Assembly: GCA_002270295.1 (NCBI GenBank)
Contig: NISF01000011.1
Location: 1-64,000 of the forward strand
Direction of reading: 5' to 3'
DNA: 64,000 bases
Origin: Enterobacter sp. 10-1
GTDB taxonomy: Bacteria > Pseudomonadota > Gammaproteobacteria > Enterobacterales > Enterobacteriaceae
This document shows, piece by piece, positions 56,204-64,000 of the stretch (position 1 is the stretch's first letter; every line of letters begins with the position of its first letter). The notes under the pieces are model-generated. The model searched no databases and had not been told where the DNA came from. It saw nothing but the letters and a program-made list of their open reading frames with translations. Both the position numbers and the translations under genes were made by a program.

Positions 56204-59091
56204 TGGATACGGTTTATGTCCTGAGCGGCGGGGAGTTCCTGACGGCCATCTTTAACGGCGTGGCCGTCCTGATGGGGAGCACCGAATGGGCCTCGATGTT
56301 TCGTATTGCGGCACTGATGTCGGTGATGGTGCTGTTTGCCACCTACATCCGCGGCCATGACCCGCTGGAAGTGCTGAAGTTTATTGCTTTTTTTATGTTT
56401 CTCACCAGCGTGCTCATCATACCCAGGCGAACGGTGCAAATCATTGACCGCAGCGACGCAACCAGTGTGCATACGGTGGACAATGTACCGCTGGGACTGG
56501 CTGCACCGGCGAAGTTTATCACCGGTATCGGTACCGCCCTGACGGAAGGCTTTGAGACCGTATTCCATACTCCGGATTCCGCCACTTACAGTAAAACCGG
56601 GATGCTGTTCGGCGCAAACCTGGTGGGGACCGCAACCGACTTTGCCTTCCGCAATGGTGACCTGGCAGAGCTGTTTACCGCCTATGTGCGTAACTGCGTG
56701 GTAGGGGATATGTTGCTGAACCACAAATACTCATTCCAGGAGCTGATGAACAGCGAAGACCCGTATTCGCTGATATTCAGCAAGCCCAGCCCACTGCGCG
56801 GCGTGATGGTACAGTACGGTAACACCATGGCAAACCGGGAAGGGTTCTGGACCTGTCAGGAGCTGGCAACTGGCGTGCTGCAGCCCCAGCTGACCACCGA
56901 CACCCAGAATGGTGGTAAGACATGGGACTACTATGTTTCCCGGCTCACCGGCGGAAAACCCAACGCCAGCGCGCTGTTTGGCACACTGCTGGGCGACAGC
57001 TACAGCTATTACTACGGCGGTGGGAGTGGTGCCAGCCAGATTATGCGACAGACCGTGGTGATGAATGGCCTGAAGCAGGGCATCGCCTCTACCAGCGCGC
57101 AGAACGGCGATGCCGCCGGTCTGGTCAACCTGGCCTCGCAGTCGTCCTATACCAAGATGCGTCTGAGCCAGGCCACGTCAACCAGCATTGCCACCACTTA
57201 CCTGCCATTGCTCAATACGGTGTTGCTGGCGATGGTGATTGGCCTGTTCCCGGTGATTATTCTGCTGGCTTCCATTCATACCCTGACTATGGAAGTGCTG
57301 AAGGGCTACATTTTTACCCTGATATACCTGCAGGCCTGGGGGCCGATGTTCGCGATCCTCAACTATGCGGTCAGCTTGTATCTTACCGGCAAGACCGGAA
57401 CGCTGAGTTTTTCGCTGTCGAACCTGTCGGTTATCCAGCAGACCCATGCGGATATTGGTTCGATTGCCGGCTGGCTGTCCCTCTCCATTCCGTTCCTGGC
57501 CTGGGGTATCGTGAAAGGGCTGGGTAGCGCAGTGTCTCAGGCCGGTAACTACCTGGGCACGGCAATGAACAGCACGGCCTCTTCTGAATCCTCCCGTGCT
57601 GGTGACGGCAGTTGGGCCTTCAATAATCTGCAGACCGACAACGTTGCCGGCAATAAGTGGGACACCAACTACGCCAGCCGTAGCGGAATGGCCATGACTC
57701 AGATGGGCAACGGTGCCACGGCGACCCGGACACAAAGCGGTGCATCGGTCTACGATACCAGCGGGGCGATTTCCCGGCTGCCGACTGATATTCAGCTGGA
57801 CCGTTCGGCGGTCAGTGGATTCCAGCGTCAGCAGCGTGAGGCACAAAGTCAGTTGCAGAGCCTGAATGAAACGCTGGGGCACACGACCAGTACGGGGACT
57901 TCGCAGCTGTCACAGTGGGCCAGTCAGCGCGGGAACAGCGATACCGTCAGTCGTGGTGCTGATAACAGCATCAGCGCGAATGATGCCGCGGCTATCAGTA
58001 AACTACAGAGTGCCGTGGCGCGTTATGCGCGTGACAATAATGTCAGCCAGGCTGATGCACTCAGAGCGGCAATGGAACAAAGCCAGAATGCTTCAATTAA
58101 TGTCGGTGCAGGCGTGACGGCAGGTATTGATACCAGTAGGTCTATTGCAGGCAAGGCGGTCGTATGGACGACCGGGCTGAGTGGTAAGTTAGAAGGCCAT
58201 ATTAAAGGGGATTACACCGGTAACAATGGTTCCTCGCACGGCACCAGTTCGGACATGAGCAACCGGACCAGCCATACGAAGGATTTCAGCGCACAGGATC
58301 TGAAAGATATCCGCCATGGCGTTGATGTGGTAGCCAGCCACCGTACGACCGATAGCAGCAGCCATACGGACAATGCCTCCGGTTCGTTACTTAACCAGAT
58401 GGCGGCGACCTTCAGCGACATGCGTACTCAGGCCAGCCAGTACAGCGACACACAAAATCGCAGCCATGAATATGCGCAGATGGCGAGCTTTGTGGAGAAC
58501 AACAGTGCGGCTATCCGTAGCAATGCCACTCAGGAGTTTGTTGAATATGCGAAACAGAATCATCCGGATGCTGAACGTGTGCTGACGGATGTATCCAGCC
58601 CGGAAGCGCGTGCCGAGCGAGAGGCACTGGCTGGTCGTTTTGTGGAAGAACGTATGATGCCGCAACTGGAGGCGCAGTTCCGGGCTAATCAAGGACGAAC
58701 TGTAGAAGGAATGGGCGATACGGTTGCTGCCGGTGGGTTACAGGGTGTCAGCCACAGTGATTTTGAAGGCCAGCAACAACACATGGCGCAGACGGCTGCC
58801 GGGCAGGGCGTGAAAGCCGATGGTGAGGTGGCTGGTGAAGTCACACAATCGAGAGCGAATGCACAGCGAAGTGTTGATTCTGCTCAAGAAAAGGTCAATC
58901 ATCAGCAGTCAGAGGTGAACAAACAGTATACTAATCTGGAGCAGGAACATCAGGTTCAGGGGCGACGGTTTGATGAGGCGAATAAAGCTGAACATGTGCG
59001 CCAAGAGGCCCGTCCCGTTATAGATATAACCGACAGTAATAAGGCCAAAGAAATGTTGGATGAGTCTATGAATAAATTTAAGGGGAAGTAA
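56203..59091 (+). CDS. traG: TraG, pilus assembly, mating-pair stabilisation and entry exclusion
   Basis: This 962-residue protein has N-terminal membrane helices (about 25-70 and 325-450) with the pilus-assembly domain, and a large C-terminal periplasmic region (about 470-962). The C-terminal region is serine-, glutamine- and asparagine-rich with helical stretches. In F it enters the recipient envelope and meets TraS. The last 300 residues are the part that determines exclusion specificity. Confidence 0.95.
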   Translation: MDTVYVLSGGEFLTAIFNGVAVLMGSTEWASMFRIAALMSVMVLFATYIRGHDPLEVLKFIAFFMFLTSVLIIPRRTVQIIDRSDATSVHTVDNVPLGLAAPAKFITGIGTALTEGFETVFHTPDSATYSKTGMLFGANLVGTATDFAFRNGDLAELFTAYVRNCVVGDMLLNHKYSFQELMNSEDPYSLIFSKPSPLRGVMVQYGNTMANREGFWTCQELATGVLQPQLTTDTQNGGKTWDYYVSRLTGGKPNASALFGTLLGDSYSYYYGGGSGASQIMRQTVVMNGLKQGIASTSAQNGDAAGLVNLASQSSYTKMRLSQATSTSIATTYLPLLNTVLLAMVIGLFPVIILLASIHTLTMEVLKGYIFTLIYLQAWGPMFAILNYAVSLYLTGKTGTLSFSLSNLSVIQQTHADIGSIAGWLSLSIPFLAWGIVKGLGSAVSQAGNYLGTAMNSTASSESSRAGDGSWAFNNLQTDNVAGNKWDTNYASRSGMAMTQMGNGATATRTQSGASVYDTSGAISRLPTDIQLDRSAVSGFQRQQREAQSQLQSLNETLGHTTSTGTSQLSQWASQRGNSDTVSRGADNSISANDAAAISKLQSAVARYARDNNVSQADALRAAMEQSQNASINVGAGVTAGIDTSRSIAGKAVVWTTGLSGKLEGHIKGDYTGNNGSSHGTSSDMSNRTSHTKDFSAQDLKDIRHGVDVVASHRTTDSSSHTDNASGSLLNQMAATFSDMRTQASQYSDTQNRSHEYAQMASFVENNSAAIRSNATQEFVEYAKQNHPDAERVLTDVSSPEARAEREALAGRFVEERMMPQLEAQFRANQGRTVEGMGDTVAAGGLQGVSHSDFEGQQQHMAQTAAGQGVKADGEVAGEVTQSRANAQRSVDSAQEKVNHQQSEVNKQYTNLEQEHQVQGRRFDEANKAEHVRQEARPVIDITDSNKAKEMLDESMNKFKGK

Positions 59092-59667
59092 ATGGTGTTA
59101 AAAAGTGACATTGAAAATGATGCAAAAAAAATAATGGATTCACTAAAGAAAGATTACCGCATACCTAGCTCAGGAGAAATTGTTCTCCCTGTAATTAAAG
59201 TTATGACAATTGTCTACGTAATGCATGTTATAGCAATTCTTGGCAACGAATTCGTATATAAGAAAGATATATGGCTTCCAGGTATAATTATGTGGTTGAT
59301 TTTATCTTGTGGGATACTCACTGTTGTTGCTCTAATGATGACATATGGTAACCTCTCCATACTGATGTGCATCCCAAAAGATGTGCGGGATAATTCAATG
59401 TTGCTTAATATTGGCAAGCAAAAGTTGAAAGCATATGGCTGTGTTATTGTCGCTATAAATATCGTTGTTGCTATCGTATTAATCAGCGAACGCTCTGATT
59501 TTATCATCGGTTACGGATTCTCTTGGTTCGCCTGTATGCTGATCGGTGGTATTACCTTTAGTATGTCTATGAGCCGCTATATGACACCGGCTGTCGTGGC
59601 TACACTTGACAAAATTCGGCAGGTAGTATCCTCGGAAGAAATTGAGTCATCAAAGCCAAATAGTTAG
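59092..59667 (+). CDS. traS: entry-exclusion protein at the traS position
   Basis: This 191-residue inner-membrane protein has about four helices (VLPVIKVMTIVYVMHVIAILG, WLPGIIMWLILSCGILTVVALMM, YGCVIVAINIVVAIVLI, FIIGYGFSWFACMLIGGITFSM). It follows traG directly, as traS does in F. TraS proteins share little sequence, so the call is by place, topology and size. The gene is markedly AT-rich compared with traG, typical of a swapped exclusion module. Confidence 0.8.
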   Translation: MVLKSDIENDAKKIMDSLKKDYRIPSSGEIVLPVIKVMTIVYVMHVIAILGNEFVYKKDIWLPGIIMWLILSCGILTVVALMMTYGNLSILMCIPKDVRDNSMLLNIGKQKLKAYGCVIVAINIVVAIVLISERSDFIIGYGFSWFACMLIGGITFSMSMSRYMTPAVVATLDKIRQVVSSEEIESSKPNS

Positions 59668-59766
59668 CAACAGCGCTAACGCACTTCGTTTGTTCTCCGG
59701 TGTGTTGAGCCAGAAATAAATTCTGACTCACCTCGCCGGATTGATTTAACTCCAGATCTCAGTTGT

Positions 59767-59785
59767 TCCCCTGCTTGGGGGATCT
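59767..59785 (+). terminator. small hairpin after traS
   Basis: TCCCC and GGGGA pair around TGCTT and are followed by TCTTCATT. It lies about 100 bases past traS. It may be a weak, polar terminator before the traD part of the operon. Confidence 0.4.
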
Positions 59786-59861
59786 TCATTATCATATTAT
59801 TCAGCATCGCGCTGTCATACGCTGGCAGTGCTCGTTGCTGTATCTGTAAAAGGTATTCTGT

Positions 59862-60092
59862 ATGAATTGTTCTGACAACGTCAGTTCTGATGCCGTATTG
59901 CCTGAAGAAAATATTTCGTCTTCGCGTCAGACAGGAATGGGATATGCCCATATAAACCAGCTTCTGCCCATGATGAAATGGAATAATGATGACCTCATTA
60001 TTATTTATGATCCGGCTGCTGCATTTCGGAATGCAACTTTTGAGGAGATGATTATCTCGCTTTCATGTGAATATGCAGGGGGGCTGAAATGA
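59862..60092 (+). CDS. small soluble protein in place of traT
   Basis: This 76-residue acidic product (MNCSDNVSSDAVLPEENISSSRQTGMGYAHINQLLPMMKWNNDDLIIIYDPAAAFRNATFEEMIISLSCEYAGGLK) has no signal peptide or membrane segment. It ends on the traD start (ATGA overlap). F carries the surface-exclusion lipoprotein gene traT here. No lipobox is present, so this is not TraT. Function unknown. Confidence 0.65.
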   Translation: MNCSDNVSSDAVLPEENISSSRQTGMGYAHINQLLPMMKWNNDDLIIIYDPAAAFRNATFEEMIISLSCEYAGGLK

Positions 60093-62278
60093 GTTCCACC
60101 AAGCATATTACCCAGGGCGGCCAGGTATTCAGCTATATGCTGAATATGTTTATGCAGGTCAACCGCCGTATTGCTTTCTGGTTATTGAATCTTTTTTTTG
60201 TACTGACACCGTTATTTTTCTGGATGCGGGTACCGTGGCAGGACATGCGTAACGGTGGGCTGTACTGGTGGTTATACCTCTCCGCCGGCGGTGAAAAAGC
60301 GTTGTTCAATGTCCCCCCCGTATATGACGTGCCCTATGACGGACAAACGCTGCATTTTACTTCCGCAGCCATTCTGAAAGACCCCTATATGACCTATGCC
60401 GGTCAGCTGACGCTGCAGGAGCTGTTTATTGCGGTATTCCTTGCGAGCTGTGTGGTACTGGCGGTGGCGTACGGCGTCTATTATCTCCTGCGCCGGCTTG
60501 GTGAGAAGCAGGCTCAGGACGATCTGGTCGGTGGCCGGACACTGACAGAAGATGTGAAAGCGGTGGCCAGAACCCTGCACCGCAATAATGAAGCATCACC
60601 ACTGCATTTTGACCAGTTACCCCTGCTGCTCGACAGTGAGGTTAAAAACCTGTTGCTGCATGGTACGCCCGGCTCCGGTAAATCCAATGCCCTCAACAAA
60701 CTTCTGCAGCAGCTGCGCACACGCGGGGACATGGTGATTGTCTACGACAAGGGCTGTTCGCTGGTTAAGCGCCATTTTAATGAAAACATCGATAAGCTGC
60801 TGAATCCACGTGATAAGCGCTGTGAAAACTGGGATTTGTGGCTGGAGTGTCAGACCACATCGGACTTTGATTCCATTGGCAATACGCTGATCCCCCAGAG
60901 CACCAAAGAAGATCCATTCTGGACGGGGTCTGCCCGGACCATTTTCACCTCGGTATCTAAACGTTTCCAGAATGATCCGCATCGCAGCTATAACGCGCTG
61001 CTGCGTACCCTGCTGGCCATCAATCTGAAGGCACTGCGGGAATACGTACAGGGTACGGAAGCTTCCAACCTGATGGAAGAAAAGGTGGAGAAGACCGCCA
61101 TTTCTATCCGTGGTGTGCTGACCAACTACGTGAAGGCATTGCGCTACATGCAGGGGATTGAGCGCACCGGTAAACCTCGCTTTGCCATCCGTGAATGGAT
61201 GAAACAGGTGAACGAGCCGGGGCAGCGCAACGGCTGGCTGTGGATCACCAGTAATGCCCGTCAGCATGAGTCCCTGAAACCGCTGATCTCGATGTGGCTG
61301 GCGCAGGCAGCCAACTGCCTGCTGGAAATGGGAGAGAACCCGACCCGCCGGGTGTGGTTTATCTACGATGAGCTGACGTCCCTGCATAAGCTGCCGGAAC
61401 TTCCTGGCGTGTTGTCGGAGGCCCGTAAGTTTGGCGGCTGCTTTGTGCTGGGCTTCCAGAACAAACCGCAGCTGGATTTCACCTACGGTCGTGAATTTGC
61501 TGACGCGATGATGGATTTACTCAATACCCGCTTTTTCTTCCGCTCTCCGGATGAAGGCGTGGCGAACTATGTGATGCGTCAGCTGGGCCAGCGCCGGGCG
61601 AAGGTGTTTAACGAACAGTACAGCTATGGTGCAGATACCGTGCGTGACGGGGTGTCGTTCAGCAAGCAGGAAGATGACCAGTATCTGGTCAACTACTCCG
61701 ATATTCAGTCTCTGCCGGACCTGAACTGCTACGTGACGCTACCGGGGAATTACCCGGTGGTACGTATGAATATGACTTACGAAAAAATGGACTTTATCGC
61801 GGCAGAGTTCCTGCCACGGGAGCTGAATGACAGTCTGGACCCGGAAATCGAGGAGGAAATTACCCGCCGCGAGCTGGATGAAGACAGCATCGACAGGCTG
61901 CTTGCGGTACAGACCAACGAGCCTGCCGTACCGGCAACAACAGCACCCGCTGCCGCCGTATCTTCGGTCACTGCTGCAACCGAAACCATCAATTCATCCT
62001 CCCTGCCACCGGCCGCTGTATCGTCCAGCGCCTCTGATACCCGGAGCAGTCAGGCAACGGCCAGTCCGGTCCAGAGCGGTGGTCGGGTGAAGGAGTATGA
62101 CGGGCCGCAGGTGGATACGCAGACCGGCGAAATCCTGACTGAGCCAGATCACTACGAGAACTATGCGGCGTACGAGCAGGAGGCCCTGCAGGCTATGCGG
62201 GAAGAAGAGAAAAATATCCTCGTCCATCGTGACCATGACGAACCGGATAATGGGTATGAAGCCGGGGATCGCTGGTAA
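60089..62278 (+). CDS. traD: TraD coupling protein (type IV)
   Basis: This 729-residue protein has two N-terminal membrane helices (about 27-46 and 112-134), Walker A HGTPGSGKSN (191-200) and Walker B in RRVWFIYDELTSL (about 413-425). A disordered linker rich in Thr, Ala, Ser and Pro covers about 600-690, and an acidic C-terminal tail (HRDHDEPDNGYEAGDRW) contacts TraM. It brings the relaxosome to the secretion channel and pumps DNA. F TraD has 717 residues. Confidence 0.97.
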   Translation: MSSTKHITQGGQVFSYMLNMFMQVNRRIAFWLLNLFFVLTPLFFWMRVPWQDMRNGGLYWWLYLSAGGEKALFNVPPVYDVPYDGQTLHFTSAAILKDPYMTYAGQLTLQELFIAVFLASCVVLAVAYGVYYLLRRLGEKQAQDDLVGGRTLTEDVKAVARTLHRNNEASPLHFDQLPLLLDSEVKNLLLHGTPGSGKSNALNKLLQQLRTRGDMVIVYDKGCSLVKRHFNENIDKLLNPRDKRCENWDLWLECQTTSDFDSIGNTLIPQSTKEDPFWTGSARTIFTSVSKRFQNDPHRSYNALLRTLLAINLKALREYVQGTEASNLMEEKVEKTAISIRGVLTNYVKALRYMQGIERTGKPRFAIREWMKQVNEPGQRNGWLWITSNARQHESLKPLISMWLAQAANCLLEMGENPTRRVWFIYDELTSLHKLPELPGVLSEARKFGGCFVLGFQNKPQLDFTYGREFADAMMDLLNTRFFFRSPDEGVANYVMRQLGQRRAKVFNEQYSYGADTVRDGVSFSKQEDDQYLVNYSDIQSLPDLNCYVTLPGNYPVVRMNMTYEKMDFIAAEFLPRELNDSLDPEIEEEITRRELDEDSIDRLLAVQTNEPAVPATTAPAAAVSSVTAATETINSSSLPPAAVSSSASDTRSSQATASPVQSGGRVKEYDGPQVDTQTGEILTEPDHYENYAAYEQEALQAMREEEKNILVHRDHDEPDNGYEAGDRW

Positions 62279-64000
62279 TGCTGACCGTATCATCGATTGC
62301 TGGCGGTGGAGCCAGCTACTACATGGCGAAAGATAATTATTACTTTCTCGGCAGTATGGAAGCGTCCTGGATGGGGAAAGCCGCAGAGCTGTTAGGGCTG
62401 GAAGGCCCCGTGGATGCGAAGACATTCGATGATGCCCTGGCCGGATTTTTCCCGCAGGGCGTCGATCTCTCCCGGATGTCGGGCGGTCAGAATGTTCACC
62501 GGCCGGGTTACGACCTGACGCTGTCGGCGCCCAAAAGTATTTCCGTACTGGGTGTGGTACTGGGCGACAGCCGTATTCTGGAGGCGCATCAGCGTGCTGT
62601 CGGTGTGGCCATGGGGGAAATTGAACGGCTGGCCAGTACGCGTGTCATGGTCGATGGGGTCAGCCAGACAGAGATGACCGGTAAGTTGCTGGCTGCGGCT
62701 TTCCACCATGACACCTCGCGTGAACTTGATCCACAGCTGCATACGCACCTGATAGTGATGAACCTGACGGAGTTCCTGGGGGAGTGGAAGACACTTTCCA
62801 GCGATAAGGTCGGCAACAGCGGGTTTATCGAGAACGTCTATGCCCTGCAGGTGGCGCTGGGCAAAATCTACCGTAACGAACTGCGTCAGGCCGTGGAGGA
62901 GATGGGATTCCGGACCGTGGTGACCGGAAAAAACGATCTGTGGGAAATCGAGGGCGTCCCGGTGGAGATATTTTCACAGCGTACGCAACAAATCCGGGAG
63001 GCCGTCGGGGATGGCGCGTCCCTGAAATCCCGTGACGTGGCGGCGCTGGATACGCGTAAGGCCAAACAGAAAGATCCCGACCGGACAGAACTGCTGACCG
63101 ACTGGATGAACCGTCTTGAGCAGGAAGGATTCGATATCGGCGCGTTTCGCCAGGAAGCTGAAGCCCGTCTGAAGACAATGGACAGTGACAGAGCTGTACG
63201 CCCGGAGACGACCCCGGACGATGTCCGTCAGGCGGTAAGCCTGGCGATTTCTCAGCTCAGTGAAAAGCGGACCCGCTTCACTTATTCCGACGTACTCAAC
63301 CGGACGCTGAACAGTCTCGATGCGCGGGAGCAGATTGCGGTGATGGCGCGTTCGGCCATTGAGTCGGCGATTGAGAGCCAGCAGCTGATACCGCTGGACC
63401 GGGAGAAAGGTCTGTTTACCTCCTCGATTCATCTCCTGGACGAACTGAGCCTGCAGCAGCTGGCCGGGGAGATGAAATCCACCGTGGTGATATCCGGTGG
63501 TGCCCCGGCCCGGTCTTCTTCGTCTGTGCCGGTGATGCAGCAGATTGAGGCAGACCGCCCGGCACTGGCGATTGTCAGCCAGCCCGGAGGCGCGGGCGGT
63601 ATGCGCGAATCGGTGCTGGCCGGGGTGCAGCTGGCGCAGTCACAGGGACGGGAAGTGGTGGTGCTGGCTACCGACCGCAGCAGTGAACGCTGGCTGGCTG
63701 AACAGCATGGTCTGGCGGATAAAGTGGTGACGCTGAAAGGGCTGTCAGAGTCTGCGTTACCGGAGAACAGTACGCTGATTGTGGCCGGGGCGGAAAAGCT
63801 CTCCGTCCGTGATGCGCTGACGGTCACCGACCAGGCGCTTCGTGCGCAGTCCCAACTGCTGCTGATGGACAGCGGCGGGCGCAGCGGGACCGGCAATGCT
63901 CTGCAGACGCTGGAGGCGGCCGGGGTGACCCGCTACCGGGCGGAAACGGAACGTACCGTGGCCGTCAGCGTGGTCAGTGAGCCGGACAAGCGGCAGCGCT
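62278..64000 (+). CDS. traI: TraI relaxase-helicase, 5' part (runs off the window)
   Basis: The first 574 codons are present. The relaxase domain (MOBF) is complete: catalytic tyrosines in GGGASYYMAKDNYYFLG (Tyr14, Tyr15, Tyr21, Tyr22), the HRPGYDLTLSAPKS block and the metal-binding histidines in HDTSRELDPQLHTHLIVMN. After about residue 310 comes the start of the vestigial helicase domain (APARSSSSVPVMQQIEADRPALAIVSQPGGAGG). The ATG overlaps the traD stop by one base. TraI nicks at oriT, stays covalently bound to the 5' end and unwinds the plasmid. F TraI has 1756 residues, so about two thirds lie beyond the window. Confidence 0.97.
   Translation, partial: MLTVSSIAGGGASYYMAKDNYYFLGSMEASWMGKAAELLGLEGPVDAKTFDDALAGFFPQGVDLSRMSGGQNVHRPGYDLTLSAPKSISVLGVVLGDSRILEAHQRAVGVAMGEIERLASTRVMVDGVSQTEMTGKLLAAAFHHDTSRELDPQLHTHLIVMNLTEFLGEWKTLSSDKVGNSGFIENVYALQVALGKIYRNELRQAVEEMGFRTVVTGKNDLWEIEGVPVEIFSQRTQQIREAVGDGASLKSRDVAALDTRKAKQKDPDRTELLTDWMNRLEQEGFDIGAFRQEAEARLKTMDSDRAVRPETTPDDVRQAVSLAISQLSEKRTRFTYSDVLNRTLNSLDAREQIAVMARSAIESAIESQQLIPLDREKGLFTSSIHLLDELSLQQLAGEMKSTVVISGGAPARSSSSVPVMQQIEADRPALAIVSQPGGAGGMRESVLAGVQLAQSQGREVVVLATDRSSERWLAEQHGLADKVVTLKGLSESALPENSTLIVAGAEKLSVRDALTVTDQALRAQSQLLLMDSGGRSGTGNALQTLEAAGVTRYRAETERTVAVSVVSEPDKRQR

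Noticed and set aside
57178..57882. 234-codon minus-strand frame inside traG
   Set aside because: It is a shadow of the GC-rich traG coding region without start signals.
1..64000. tRNA, rRNA or antibiotic-resistance genes
   Set aside because: None was recognised on either strand.

Overview
The window is part of a large conjugative plasmid of the F family from an enterobacterium. The order traM-traJ-traY-traA-traL-traE-traK-traB...traD-traI, the F-type relaxase at the right edge and the psiB/psiA/ardA leading region to the left of oriT identify it. Unusual features of the transfer region suggest an IncFII(K)-like backbone of the Klebsiella/Enterobacter group: no traT, no recognisable traQ or artA, a traR-like gene between trbI and traW, and extra small ORFs. 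This host assignment is an inference. No replication initiator gene lies in the window.

Layout. 1-5000: a scrap yard of insertion-sequence remnants (IS3, ISL3, IS66, IS110 and IS5 types) around an AT-rich island with a phage-type holin, a broken lysozyme and an intact trypsin-like serine protease. 5000-12412: a complete chaperone-usher fimbrial operon (unknown small ORF, major pilin, minor pilin, chaperone, usher, tip adhesin, minor pilin). 12475-17500: more IS debris (IS21, an IS66 derivative with an in-frame tnpA-tnpC fusion, IS110) around a secreted protein of unknown function, an unrecognised 293-residue protein and an hha gene. 17902-24430: plasmid maintenance, with vapBC, a group of unknown genes ending in a ResD-type tyrosine recombinase, an Rpn-family nuclease and a parFGH partition locus close to that of TP228.

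24700-36330 is the leading region, the first DNA to enter a recipient. It carries a DNA methylase, DUF1380, ardA, DUF905, a ParB-like protein, psiB, psiA, a second diverged psiB with a CTG start, a row of small unknown ORFs, a methylase-like protein and an ardB interrupted by one stop codon. Between these blocks lie two families of non-coding structured repeats (A, two copies; B, three copies) and several long hairpins. Each sits upstream of a gene block whose template is the transferred strand. They look like single-stranded-DNA promoters of the Frpo/ssi kind, and the B copies show compensatory changes in their hairpins. This is the most interesting signal in the window.

36330-64000 holds the gene X transglycosylase, oriT with its TraM-type operators, the traM/traJ/finP control circuit, and then one long tra operon building the F-type secretion system and pilus, running off the right edge inside traI. 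A second vapBC cassette sits backwards inside this operon between traF and trbB. The leading region disarms restriction and the SOS response on entry, parFGH and the recombinase keep the plasmid stable, the tra operon spreads it, and the fimbriae add an adhesion trait to the host.
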